DNA of 64,000 bases from assembly GCA_031291475.1 (NCBI GenBank), contig JARLIY010000069.1:1-64000 (forward strand). The letters run 5' to 3'. Position 1 is the stretch's first letter. The number at the start of each line of letters is the position of its first letter. This DNA is from Xanthobacteraceae bacterium (GTDB lineage Bacteria; Pseudomonadota; Alphaproteobacteria; Rhizobiales; Xanthobacteraceae). The position numbers were made by a program, and so were the translations under genes. Positions 1 to 8,027 of the stretch are shown here, piece after piece. The notes under the pieces are model-generated. The model worked only from the letters and a program-made list of their open reading frames with translations. It was not told where the DNA came from and did not search any database.

Positions 1-306
1 CAAATCTCGCTCATCGAGGGACGTGATCTCGAGACACACCTGATCGCGGAGCGGGTGCGGTTCCTGCGGGCGGGGCTTGTAACCCCGCTCCCGGGCGGTC
101 CGGGCATCGTCCCCTCCGGCATTACGACCGGGGTGCGGCGTGCACCGCTTAAGCGCGATCGATGATGCGGGTAACGCCTGCATCCGCTTGATCGCGTGAA
201 GCGCGGCCTGGGCTGAGTCAAAGCGTTCGGTCGCTGCGACAAGCGCCGCGGTGTGAGCGCCGAAAGGCGAGCGGTCCCCGCTGGGATCGCTTCCGCGCCC
301 GCGCAT
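1..306 (-). CDS. possible partial CDS running off the left edge, unrecognised
   Basis: A minus-strand frame is open from an ATG at 306 to base 1 (102 codons, no stop), so if it is a gene its 3' end lies outside the window. The predicted protein is basic, has no motif I recognise and no clear Shine-Dalgarno sequence. The frame also stays open about 75 bases upstream of the ATG. The plus strand of the same stretch has an open frame from base 1 to a TGA at 163-165, which could instead be the tail of an incoming gene. I cannot choose between them from sequence alone. Confidence 0.25.
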   Translation of the reverse strand, partial: MRGRGSDPSGDRSPFGAHTAALVAATERFDSAQAALHAIKRMQALPASSIALKRCTPHPGRNAGGDDARTARERGYKPRPQEPHPLRDQVCLEITSLDERDL

Positions 307-669
307 CGACGAATGGCAACATTCTTCGGTGTGGCGCGGACCAAAGAACTTCGCGCCTTTCGGCGCTCCGCCTCCCTCGGCTTATTCGAGGATAACGAAA
401 CTTCTTCGTGGCTTCGTGGTGAGCAAAGCTCGGACGCATCCGCGCCGCGAGAACGATTTCGCTTTTTCACCTCTCCCCGCTAGTGGGGAGAGGTCGGCGC
501 GCGAAGCGCGACGGGTGAGGGGGCGTGGCCCCGATTCTGAGCGTAGCGGAATCGCCCCCTCACCCCTACCCTCTCCCCGCCTGCGGAGAGAGCGAGACCT
601 GCCGCGAGAATGGTTTTGTCGGCGGGCGCCTCCTATGTAGTGATTTAAGCCTATCGGGTTGGAGCGCCG
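307..669. other. non-coding stretch before the amine oxidase gene
   Basis: I see no convincing gene here. The right half is occupied by a palindromic repeat (471-596). A short GGAG at 661-664 precedes the ATG of the next gene at 670. Confidence 0.5.
471..596. repeat. GC-rich palindromic repeat (CTCTCCCC/GGGGAGAG family)
   Basis: A small hairpin CTCTCCCCGC-TAG-TGGGGAGAG opens the element (471-491). GTGAGGGGGCG (515-525) is matched by its reverse complement CGCCCCCTCAC (553-563), and a second CTCTCCCCGC...GCGGAGAGAG hairpin closes it. The architecture matches the copy inside the DNA ligase gene at 34530-34655. It looks like a dispersed non-autonomous element of the kind common between rhizobial genes. 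Confidence 0.75.
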
Positions 670-2289
670 ATGCGGGACGGCAGCGGAAGCGGGACAGCGG
701 TCAGCCGGCGCGATCTCCTGTCGCTGATCGGCACCGTCGCCGGCAGTGCCGCGATGTATCAGGCGACGGCGAGCCTCGGTTTCGCGGCGGATTCCGGTTA
801 CCGCGGGCCGATCGCGCTGTCCGGCGATGTCCGCGGCGCCTCGGTCCTGATCCTCGGCGCCGGTTTGGCCGGCATGACGGCGGCTTTTGAGCTGCGCAAG
901 GCGGGCTACAACGTTGCCGTCCTCGAATTCAATCTCCGCGCGGGCGGGCGCAACTGGACTTTGCGCGGCGGCGACACCTATACCGAGCTCGGCGGCTTCA
1001 CGCAGGCTTGCGAATTCGAAGCGGGGCAGTATTTCAATCCGGGGCCGTGGCGGATTCCCTATCATCACCGCGCGCTGCTCGATTACTGCAAACGCCTCAA
1101 CGTCGCGCTCGAGCCGTTCGTCGAGCTCAATCACAATGCGTATTTGCATGCCGCCGACGCGTTCGGCGGCCGCCCGCAGCGCATCCGCGAAATCAAAGCC
1201 GATTTTCAGGGACACGTTGCTGAATTGCTGGCCAAGACGACCGCGCAGGGCAAGCTCGATGAAGCCGTCTCAGTAGAGGATAAGGAGAGGCTGTTGCAGG
1301 CGCTGCGATCATGGGGCGCGCTGGATCAGGACTATGCTTACAAAAAGAACCTGATCTCCGCCCGTGTTCGCGGCTATGCCAAGGGTCCCGGCGGCGGGCT
1401 CGACGGCGGTGTCGGCGCGGCACCCGTCGCCGGCGAACCGATCGAGCTCGCGGACATCCTCAAATCCGAGCTTTGGGAATATCTGCGAAACTTTTCGCAG
1501 CTCGATTTCCAGACCACGTTGTTCCAGCCGACGGGCGGCATGGACATGATCGGGAAGGCGTTCGCCAACGAAGTCGGCGATCTCATCCGCTACGACGCCA
1601 AGGTGACCCGCATCGCCCAGGATGACGGAGGCGTCACCGTCACCTATGTGGACCCCAAGGCGCCCGCTTCTCCACCGCAGCTGGCGAAAGCCGACTGGTG
1701 CTTCTGCACCATTCCGCTTTCCATACTCAGTCAGATCCCGATCGATGTGGGGCCGCGCATGAAGGCGGCGATCGACGCGGTGCCTTACGCCTCGGCGGTC
1801 AAGATCGGCCTGCAATTCACGCGCCGGTTCTGGGAGGAGGACGAGGCGATCTACGGCGGCATCAGCTACACGGATCTGCCGATCCGGCAGATCGCCTATC
1901 CCAATTCCGGCCTCAACCGCCGCGGCCGCGGGGTGCTGCTCGGCGCTTACATCTTCGAGGGATCGAACGCTTACGAGTTCGCCGCGATGCCGCCCGCGGA
2001 ACGCGTCGCGCGCGCCGTGGCGCTCGGCGCGCAGGTTCACCCGCAATACCCGGCCGAGTTCGAGAATGGCGTCGCGGTAGCGTGGCAGCGCGTGCCGTTT
2101 TCGCTCGGCTGCGCGGGTTACTGGACCGAGAAAGCGAGAGCCGAGCATTACGGCGATTTGTGCCAGATCGACGGGCGGATCGTGCTCGCCGGCGAGCACG
2201 CCTCCAACCTGCCGGCGTGGCAGGAAGGCGCGATCCTCTCGTCGCTCGACGCGGTCACGCGCCTGCACCACCGTGTCGTCAAAACGTGA
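670..2289 (+). CDS. exported flavin monoamine/L-amino-acid oxidase-type dehydrogenase
   Basis: A 539-residue protein of the FAD amine-oxidase family, which oxidises an amine or alpha-amino group to the imine. The N-terminus carries a twin-arginine signal (SRRDLL at residues 12-17 followed by a hydrophobic stretch), so it should fold with FAD and be exported by Tat. The dinucleotide-binding motif GAGLAGM lies at about 63-69, followed by an acidic strand end (VAVLE). The C-terminal FAD contact region reads RIVLAGEHASNLPAWQEGA. The start is the ATG at 670, five bases after GGAG. The cytochrome c gene begins at its stop codon. That coupling suggests a dehydrogenase that passes electrons to cytochrome c, as NicA2 does with CycN, rather than to oxygen. 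The amine substrate cannot be read from sequence. Confidence 0.88.
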   Translation: MRDGSGSGTAVSRRDLLSLIGTVAGSAAMYQATASLGFAADSGYRGPIALSGDVRGASVLILGAGLAGMTAAFELRKAGYNVAVLEFNLRAGGRNWTLRGGDTYTELGGFTQACEFEAGQYFNPGPWRIPYHHRALLDYCKRLNVALEPFVELNHNAYLHAADAFGGRPQRIREIKADFQGHVAELLAKTTAQGKLDEAVSVEDKERLLQALRSWGALDQDYAYKKNLISARVRGYAKGPGGGLDGGVGAAPVAGEPIELADILKSELWEYLRNFSQLDFQTTLFQPTGGMDMIGKAFANEVGDLIRYDAKVTRIAQDDGGVTVTYVDPKAPASPPQLAKADWCFCTIPLSILSQIPIDVGPRMKAAIDAVPYASAVKIGLQFTRRFWEEDEAIYGGISYTDLPIRQIAYPNSGLNRRGRGVLLGAYIFEGSNAYEFAAMPPAERVARAVALGAQVHPQYPAEFENGVAVAWQRVPFSLGCAGYWTEKARAEHYGDLCQIDGRIVLAGEHASNLPAWQEGAILSSLDAVTRLHHRVVKT

Positions 2290-2297
2290 AGCCGACG

Positions 2298-2714
2298 ATG
2301 GCGCCGTGCCTGAAACACATGACCGTCGCCGCGCTGCTGGCGCTCGCCTCGCCGGCGACGGCGGCGGAAAACGCGGCGCCGCATCCGTCCGGGCCGCCTC
2401 TGAGCACCGGCTTCAAATTCACCGAAGACAACGGCGCGGATCTGTACACCGCAGTGTGTCAGGGCTGCCACATGCCGGACGGCAAAGGCGCGATCGGCGC
2501 CGGGGCCTATCCGCCGCTCGCTGGCGATCCCAATCTCGCGGCCGCCGGCAATCCGGTTTCCGTGGTGGTCAACGGACTGCGGGCGATGCCGCCGGTCGGC
2601 TTCATGATGAGCGACGAGCAGGTCGCCGCCGTGGTGAATTATGTGCGCACCCACTTCGGCAACAACTATCCGGATGCGGTCAAGCCTGAAGATGTGAAAG
2701 TCTTGCGACACTAA
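2298..2714 (+). CDS. exported class I c-type cytochrome
   Basis: A 138-residue protein with a Sec signal peptide (cleavage likely after ASPATAA, about residue 23) and one haem-binding CxxCH (C54, C57, H58 in CQGCH). The likely sixth ligand is the methionine in LRAMPPVGF. It is a small monohaem cytochrome of the type that accepts electrons from periplasmic dehydrogenases. The ATG at 2298 is used; a GTG at 2286 would overlap the preceding stop codon by four bases and is an equally good candidate start. Either way it is translationally close-coupled to the amine oxidase and is probably its electron acceptor. Confidence 0.9.
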   Translation: MAPCLKHMTVAALLALASPATAAENAAPHPSGPPLSTGFKFTEDNGADLYTAVCQGCHMPDGKGAIGAGAYPPLAGDPNLAAAGNPVSVVVNGLRAMPPVGFMMSDEQVAAVVNYVRTHFGNNYPDAVKPEDVKVLRH

Positions 2715-2787
2715 AACTTGCGGCGTTGAAAGCCCGTTTGCACAAACTGTTTGACGTGTGCACCTTTATTGGAGGAGATACACCTCA

Positions 2788-3582
2788 ATGACGCTCGGTC
2801 GCTCCAAATGGTTCGCGCCAAATCTGCTTGCGGCAAGCCTGTTGGCGTTAAGCCTGCTGGCGCCCAATCTTTACGCATCCGTCGCGCGCGCCGAAACGCT
2901 GCCGCTGCCGGGCAATCTGACCGATCTTAATTCCGCCGACGGCGAAAAGTATTTTCTCGAAAGCGGCGCGTTCGCGACTTATTTCGCGATCGCCGACAAT
3001 TTTGTGACGCAGAAGACGCTAGCCTATTGCGGCGTCGCCTCGATCGTCATGGTGCTCAACGCGGCCGGCTTGCCGGCGCCGACGACGCCGGAATATCACC
3101 CCTATCACGTCTTCACCCAGGACAATGTGCTCGACGAGCGCACCGAGACTATATTGCCGCAGGCGGTCCTCGCCCGGCAGGGCATGACGCTCGATCAGCT
3201 CGGCGGATTATTGGCGCTGCATCCGGTGACAGTCGAAGTTCACCATGCCGCCGATGGCGGACTCGACGCCTTCCGCGCCGCCGCGCGCGACTATCTTGCC
3301 GCCAAGGATCATTTTGTGGTCGTAAACTATCAGCGCAAGGCGATCGGCCAGCAGACCGGAGGCCATATCTCTCCGCTCGCGGCCTACGACGCGAAGGAGG
3401 ACCGGTTCCTCATCCTCGACGTGGCGCGCTACAAATATCCGCCGGTCTGGGTGAAGGCTTCCGATCTGTTCGACGCGATGAACACGGCCGACAGGGACAA
3501 CGACAACAAGACGCGCGGCTATGTGCTGATCGCCAAAAGCGGGGCCACGACCGGCACCACGACGCCGGTGCCCGTGCAGTGA
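2788..3582 (+). CDS. exported phytochelatin-synthase-like cysteine peptidase
   Basis: A 264-residue protein with a long leucine-rich Sec signal peptide (about residues 10-35, ending ASVARA). The mature part matches the catalytic domain of phytochelatin synthase (Clan CA papain-like fold). The triad is visible as C81 (AYCGVASIVMV), H193 (GGHISPLAAYD) and D211 (LILDVARYKYPPVWV), and the His-Asp spacing of 18 equals that of the plant enzyme. There is no Cys-rich C-terminal domain, as in the short prokaryotic homologues that mainly hydrolyse glutathione to gamma-Glu-Cys plus glycine. The ATG at 2788 is chosen over the GTG at 2758 because GGAGGAG (2772-2778) precedes it. The gene overlaps the GGT gene by four bases. 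Export of such an enzyme is unusual. Confidence 0.88.
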   Translation: MTLGRSKWFAPNLLAASLLALSLLAPNLYASVARAETLPLPGNLTDLNSADGEKYFLESGAFATYFAIADNFVTQKTLAYCGVASIVMVLNAAGLPAPTTPEYHPYHVFTQDNVLDERTETILPQAVLARQGMTLDQLGGLLALHPVTVEVHHAADGGLDAFRAAARDYLAAKDHFVVVNYQRKAIGQQTGGHISPLAAYDAKEDRFLILDVARYKYPPVWVKASDLFDAMNTADRDNDNKTRGYVLIAKSGATTGTTTPVPVQ

Positions 3583-5318
3583 CGGCACTGCGATCGAACG
3601 GTTTAATCTTGAAGTGGGCGTCGCTGGGGCTCGCCGGCGTTCTGGCGTTGCCGCTTTCGGCGCCGGGCGAGAGCCAGCCGGAACCGGAGAACGGCCGCGC
3701 GCCGGCAGTCACCGCCGCGCACGGCATGGTGGTGGCGCAGGAAGCGATCGCCGCGCGCGTCGGCGTCGATATTTTGCAGCAAGGCGGCAATGCGATCGAC
3801 GCGGCGGTCGCGGTCGGCTTCGCCATGGCCGTCACCTATCCGCGCGCCGGCAATATCGGCGGCGGCGGCTTCATGGTGATCCATCGCGCCGGCGGCGGCG
3901 ACACTACCATCGACTATCGCGAGACGGCGCCGGCGGCGATCGACAGCAAATCCTTCCTCGACGCGGTGGGCAACGCCGACCCGCAGAAATCGCGCGACTC
4001 CGCGCTCGCCATCGGCGTGCCGGGCACGGTCGCCGGGCTGGCGCTGGCCGAGGCGAAATACGGCTCTGGGCATTTTACGCTCGCCGACCTGATCAAGCCC
4101 GCAATCGCGCTCGCCCGCGACGGCATCGCCCTCGCCGACGACACGGCAGATTCGCTGCCCGTCGACAAGCCGCGGCTGGCGCGCTGGCCCTCCTCGGCAC
4201 AAATTTTTCTCAAAGCCGACAGCAGCGTGCTCGCTCCCGGCGATCGCCTGGTCCAGCCCGACCTCGCCGACACCTTGCAAGCCGTCGCTAGCGACGGGCC
4301 GTCCGCGTTCTATCAAGGCCCGATCGCGGAGAAACTCGCCGCCGGCGTTCAGGCGGCCGGCGGCGTGATGACCGCCGACGATCTCAAGAACTATCGCGCC
4401 ATCGAGCGCGCGCCAATCCGCGGCACCTATCGCGGCTATGAGATCGTCTCGATGCCGCCGCCGTCGTCGGGCGGCATCGCGCTGGTGGAAATGCTCAACA
4501 TCCTGGAAGGCTACGATCTGGCGCATGACGACGAGGCGCAGACGCTGTTTTTAATGATCGAGGCGATGAAGCGCGCTTATGCCGATCGTGCCTGGTTTCT
4601 CGGCGATCCCGACGTGGTGAAGATCCCGGTCGCGCGGCTGACCTCGAAGAGTTATGCCGCGACATGGCGCGCGACTATCGACCTGGCGCATGCGACGCCC
4701 GCGGCCGCGATCCGCGCCGGCGGCGAAGTCGGCGTGGAAGGCCGCAACACCACGCATTTCTCCGTCATCGACCGCTTCGGCAACGCCGTCTCCAATACCA
4801 CCACGCTCAATTTCAGCTATGGCGTCGGCCTGGTCGCGGCGGGGACCGGCGTTCTGCTCAACAATGAGCTCGACGATTTCGCCGCCAAGGCGGACGCGCC
4901 AAACGCTTACGGGCTTCTCGGCGACAAGGCCAATGCGCCCGGGCCGGGCAAGCGGCCGCTGTCGTCGATGACGCCAACCATCGTGCTCAAGGACGGCAAG
5001 GCTTATCTCGTCACCGGAACGCCAGGCGGCAGCCGCATCATCACCGCCGTCCTGCAGGTCGTGACCGACGTGATCGACCGCGGCATGGATATCGCGGGCG
5101 CGGTGTCAAAGCCGCGCCTGCACGATCAATGGAAGCCGGACCAGGTCCTCGCCGAGCCGGGGTTTCCGCCGGAGGTGATCGCTGCGCTGCAGGCGCGCGG
5201 CGACGACGTCGTCGTGCAAAAGCTGCCGACGTCGGCCAATTCGATCCTGGTCACGCCTGAAGGTTTTGTCGGCGCCGCCGATCCGCGCACCCGCGGCGCG
5301 CTGGCGGCGGGGTATTAA
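3579..5318 (+). CDS. ggt: gamma-glutamyltransferase, periplasmic
   Basis: A 579-residue Ntn hydrolase that cleaves the gamma-glutamyl bond of glutathione and its conjugates. The start is a GTG at 3579 that shares bases with the stop of the preceding gene (GTGA). It opens a signal peptide (LKWASLGLAGVLALPLSAPG). The autoprocessing and nucleophile site is the first threonine of TTHFSVID, residue 391, which separates large and small subunits. The substrate-loop sequence PSSGG and the C-terminal GTPGGSRIITAVLQV are family hallmarks. It is co-transcribed with the PCS-like peptidase; together they could remove both glycine and gamma-glutamate from glutathione outside the cytoplasm. Confidence 0.93.
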   Translation: MTALRSNGLILKWASLGLAGVLALPLSAPGESQPEPENGRAPAVTAAHGMVVAQEAIAARVGVDILQQGGNAIDAAVAVGFAMAVTYPRAGNIGGGGFMVIHRAGGGDTTIDYRETAPAAIDSKSFLDAVGNADPQKSRDSALAIGVPGTVAGLALAEAKYGSGHFTLADLIKPAIALARDGIALADDTADSLPVDKPRLARWPSSAQIFLKADSSVLAPGDRLVQPDLADTLQAVASDGPSAFYQGPIAEKLAAGVQAAGGVMTADDLKNYRAIERAPIRGTYRGYEIVSMPPPSSGGIALVEMLNILEGYDLAHDDEAQTLFLMIEAMKRAYADRAWFLGDPDVVKIPVARLTSKSYAATWRATIDLAHATPAAAIRAGGEVGVEGRNTTHFSVIDRFGNAVSNTTTLNFSYGVGLVAAGTGVLLNNELDDFAAKADAPNAYGLLGDKANAPGPGKRPLSSMTPTIVLKDGKAYLVTGTPGGSRIITAVLQVVTDVIDRGMDIAGAVSKPRLHDQWKPDQVLAEPGFPPEVIAALQARGDDVVVQKLPTSANSILVTPEGFVGAADPRTRGALAAGY

Positions 5319-6187
5319 GTTGCGGAGAGGCCGAGAAGCTTCACCGCATTTTCCTTGAGAATGAGGGGACGCACCTCGGGCTTGATGTCGAGCTTCTCGA
5401 AATCGCTGAGCCAGCGATCCGGCTTAATGACCGGCCAGTCGGAGCCGAACAGCACTTTGTGCTTGAGCAGCGAGTTGGCGTAGCGGACCAGGATCGGCGG
5501 AAAGTATTTCGGCGACCAGCCGGACAGGTCGATGTAAACATTGGGCTTGTGTTGCGCGACCGACAGCGCCTCCTCCTGCCACGGAAAAGACGGGTGGGCG
5601 AGAATGATCGGCATGTCGGGAAAGTCGACGGCGACGTCGTCGATGAACATCGGGTTGGAATATTTGAGCCGAATGCCGGCGCCGCCGCGCATGCCGGAGC
5701 CGACGCCGGTCTGCCCGGTATGGAACAGCGCCGGGAGCCTGGCTTCGGCGATCGCCTCGTAGAGGACGTAGGCGTTGCGGTCGTTGGGGAAAAATCCCTG
5801 CTGGGAGGGATGAAACTTGAAACCGCGAATGCCGAAGTCGCTGATCAAGCGGCGCGCCTCGCGGGCGCCGGCTTTGCCCTTGGCCGGATCGATGCTGGCG
5901 AACGGGATGAGGACGTCGCTGTTGGCCGCCGCCTTCTCCGCCACTTCCTCGTTCGAGTAGCGGCGGAAGCCCATTTCGCGCTCGGCATCGACCGGAAAGA
6001 TCACCGCGCCGATCTTGCGCGCGCGATAATAGGCCGCGGTCTCCTCGATGGTCGGGCGGTTGTTGGGTTGATTGAAGTAGACGGCCATCGCCGCCTGAAG
6101 CTCGTCGTAACCATCGTCGGGATGCGAGCCGCAAGGCTCCTCCGCATGGGTATGAACATCGATGGCCACCAACTCGTTGACGTTCAC
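5315..6187 (-). CDS. metal-dependent amidohydrolase (amidohydrolase 2 family)
   Basis: A 290-residue TIM-barrel hydrolase or decarboxylase of the ACMSD/resorcylate-decarboxylase type. The metal-binding HxH is at the N-terminus (IDVHTHAEEP). Further barrel motifs are LFHTGQTGVGSG, ILAHPSFPWQ and the terminal metal ligand region LFGSDWPVI. The start is the GTG at 6187, which has GGGAG eight bases upstream; the longer open frame upstream has no ribosome site. It converges on and overlaps the GGT 3' end by four bases, so the two transcripts are antisense at their ends. The substrate is unknown; cyclic acids or carboxylated aromatics are typical of the family. Confidence 0.85.
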   Translation of the reverse strand: MNVNELVAIDVHTHAEEPCGSHPDDGYDELQAAMAVYFNQPNNRPTIEETAAYYRARKIGAVIFPVDAEREMGFRRYSNEEVAEKAAANSDVLIPFASIDPAKGKAGAREARRLISDFGIRGFKFHPSQQGFFPNDRNAYVLYEAIAEARLPALFHTGQTGVGSGMRGGAGIRLKYSNPMFIDDVAVDFPDMPIILAHPSFPWQEEALSVAQHKPNVYIDLSGWSPKYFPPILVRYANSLLKHKVLFGSDWPVIKPDRWLSDFEKLDIKPEVRPLILKENAVKLLGLSAT

Positions 6188-6384
6188 GAAACACTCCCGG
6201 ATCGCGCTGACGTGCGCGCCATTGGAGCATATCGACGGAAAAGCGTATAGCGGGACATGGCCCACTTTGGGCAACTTCGCCGGCGGACACGCGCCGGCGG
6301 CGGGGCAAAACTCTGGATTGTTTCAAGCGCGCATGCGATCCTATCGGCATGCGAACAACAAATAAGCCGCAGGGAGGATCGATC

Positions 6385-7026
6385 ATGTTGCAGGTATTTC
6401 TCGACCCAGCCACCATCAACAGCCGCAAGGTGCTGGCCGGCTTGGAATTACTCGGCATGCCGTACGAGATCAAGCACGTGAACTATTTCGCCGGCGCCCA
6501 CAAACAGCCCGACTATCTTTCGCTCAATCCGAACGGGACGCTGCCGGCGGCGAAGGACGGCGATTACACGCTCTGGGAATCGGACGCCATTCTGCAATAC
6601 GCCGCCGATCTGAAGGGCTCCGACAGCCATTACCCGAAGGATCCGAAGAAGCGCGCCGACATCCACCGCTGGATGTTGTGGGAAGCTGCGCACTGGCAGC
6701 CGAGCTGCTACATCTTTTTCATCGAAAACGCCGTCAAGCCGCTGATGAAAGCTCCGACGGACAAGGCGCTGGTCGAGAAGGAGATGACCAACTGGCGCCG
6801 GCTCGCCGGCATCCTCGACGCGCGCCTGGCAAAGTCCAAATGGCTCGCCGGCGATACCGTGACCATCGCCGACATCGCAGTCGCGGCGCCGATGCATATG
6901 CATAAACGCCAGGGCCTGCCGGTCGACGACTTCCCGAACCTCAAGCGCTGGATTGCGGAAGTGGAGAAGCTGCCGTGCTGGCAGAAGACGCAAGGCGCGG
7001 TCGAGGCGGCGCTGACGCCGCACTGA
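6385..7026 (+). CDS. glutathione S-transferase family protein
   Basis: A 213-residue cytosolic GST. The thioredoxin-like N-terminal domain (about 1-80) has the PNGTLPA cis-proline loop and the WESDAIL turn that binds the gamma-glutamyl moiety. The all-helical C-terminal domain includes WLAGDTVTIADIAVAAPM, the conserved N-capping box region. The start is the ATG at 6385 after AGGGAGG (6371-6377). The position next to exported glutathione-degrading genes is suggestive, but there is no direct evidence for a shared role. Confidence 0.9.
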   Translation: MLQVFLDPATINSRKVLAGLELLGMPYEIKHVNYFAGAHKQPDYLSLNPNGTLPAAKDGDYTLWESDAILQYAADLKGSDSHYPKDPKKRADIHRWMLWEAAHWQPSCYIFFIENAVKPLMKAPTDKALVEKEMTNWRRLAGILDARLAKSKWLAGDTVTIADIAVAAPMHMHKRQGLPVDDFPNLKRWIAEVEKLPCWQKTQGAVEAALTPH

Positions 7027-7089
7027 CCGGCATCGCGCCTGCCTCACATGGGCGTTGGGCCTTCGATTTTATAAGTTACAGGGGACACA

Positions 7090-7914
7090 ATGACAGGTCC
7101 GACGACCGTTACGTCGATTTTCAATTACACGCGCGACACCGGCGTCGCGCCGGAAATCTACTTCTATGAGCCGCCGCCGGGCACCAAATGGCGCGACGCC
7201 GGCGACGACCCGCAGCAAATGCCGGTGTACGACGGCTGGGAACGCGCGAAATCGTTTTCGCTCGACCGCGAAGGCTTTGCGTTCCGTGAATTCCGCTCGC
7301 CGTTTGCGCAATGGGACGACGATGTAGCCATCCGGATGCATCTCTACGGCGACGTGATCGAATTCGTGAAACGCGAGGTCGGCGCCAAACGCGTGCTCAT
7401 CTTCGATCACACCATCCGCGCCCAGAGCAACGCCGCCGTGACGCGCTCGGAGCACTCGACGTCGCGCCGGGCGCCGGTGATGCGCGTGCATTGCGACTAC
7501 ACCGACGATTCGGGGCCGGTTCGCGTCCGCCAGCTCCTGCCGGACGAAGCCGACGAGCTGCTCAAGCGCAGGGTCGCGTTCTACAATTTCTGGAAGCCGT
7601 TGCGGCGGCCGGTCGAGGAGCGTCCGCTCGCGATGTGCGACGTCACCACCTCGACGGAAGCGGAGTTCATCAAGGAGAAGTTGCACTACCGGGACCGCGA
7701 CGGCGAGATCTACGTCATGCGCCATTCGCCGCGGCACCGCTGGTGGTACTTCCCGCGCATGACGGCGGAGCACGCGATCCTGCTCAAGACCTACGATTCA
7801 TCGACCGACGGCCGCGCCCGCTTTATCGGCCATAGCGCCTTCGAGGACCCGACCACGCGGCCCGACGCGCCGATGCGCGAAAGCATCGAAATCCGCACCA
7901 TGGCGTTCTTCTAA
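7090..7914 (+). CDS. CmcJ/NvfI (AsaB/GA4-desaturase-like) family oxidoreductase
   Basis: A 274-residue protein resembling the CmcJ/AsaB family, also found in fungal gibberellin and aspirochlorine clusters, whose bacterial members are chemically uncharacterised. Family signatures visible are LIFDHTIR (residues about 100), MRVHCDYTDDSG (about 135), YNFWKP, and the C-terminal RARFIGHSAFEDP and RESIEIRTM. The histidine and aspartate in VHCDYT and the later RESIEIR arginine recall an iron/2-oxoglutarate-like pocket, but that is inference. GGGGACAC precedes the ATG. It stands alone between the GST gene and a palindromic repeat. Confidence 0.82.
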   Translation: MTGPTTVTSIFNYTRDTGVAPEIYFYEPPPGTKWRDAGDDPQQMPVYDGWERAKSFSLDREGFAFREFRSPFAQWDDDVAIRMHLYGDVIEFVKREVGAKRVLIFDHTIRAQSNAAVTRSEHSTSRRAPVMRVHCDYTDDSGPVRVRQLLPDEADELLKRRVAFYNFWKPLRRPVEERPLAMCDVTTSTEAEFIKEKLHYRDRDGEIYVMRHSPRHRWWYFPRMTAEHAILLKTYDSSTDGRARFIGHSAFEDPTTRPDAPMRESIEIRTMAFF

Positions 7915-7924
7915 TTGGCCATAT

Positions 7925-8024
7925 CGTCATTCCGGGGCCGAGCAAAGCGAGGAGCCTGGAATCCATAATCACGATTCGTGGGTATGGATTCCGGACTTGC
8001 CGCTTCGCGGCAATCGGGAATGAC
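7925..8024. repeat. intergenic palindromic repeat (GTCATTCC family), possible bidirectional terminator
   Basis: GTCATTCC near 7926 is mirrored by GGAATGAC at 8017-8024. An inner arm, GGAATCCATA (7959-7968), is mirrored by TATGGATTCC (7983-7992). It lies between two convergent genes, where its hairpin could stop both transcripts. Confidence 0.7.
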
Positions 8025-8027
8025 CGA

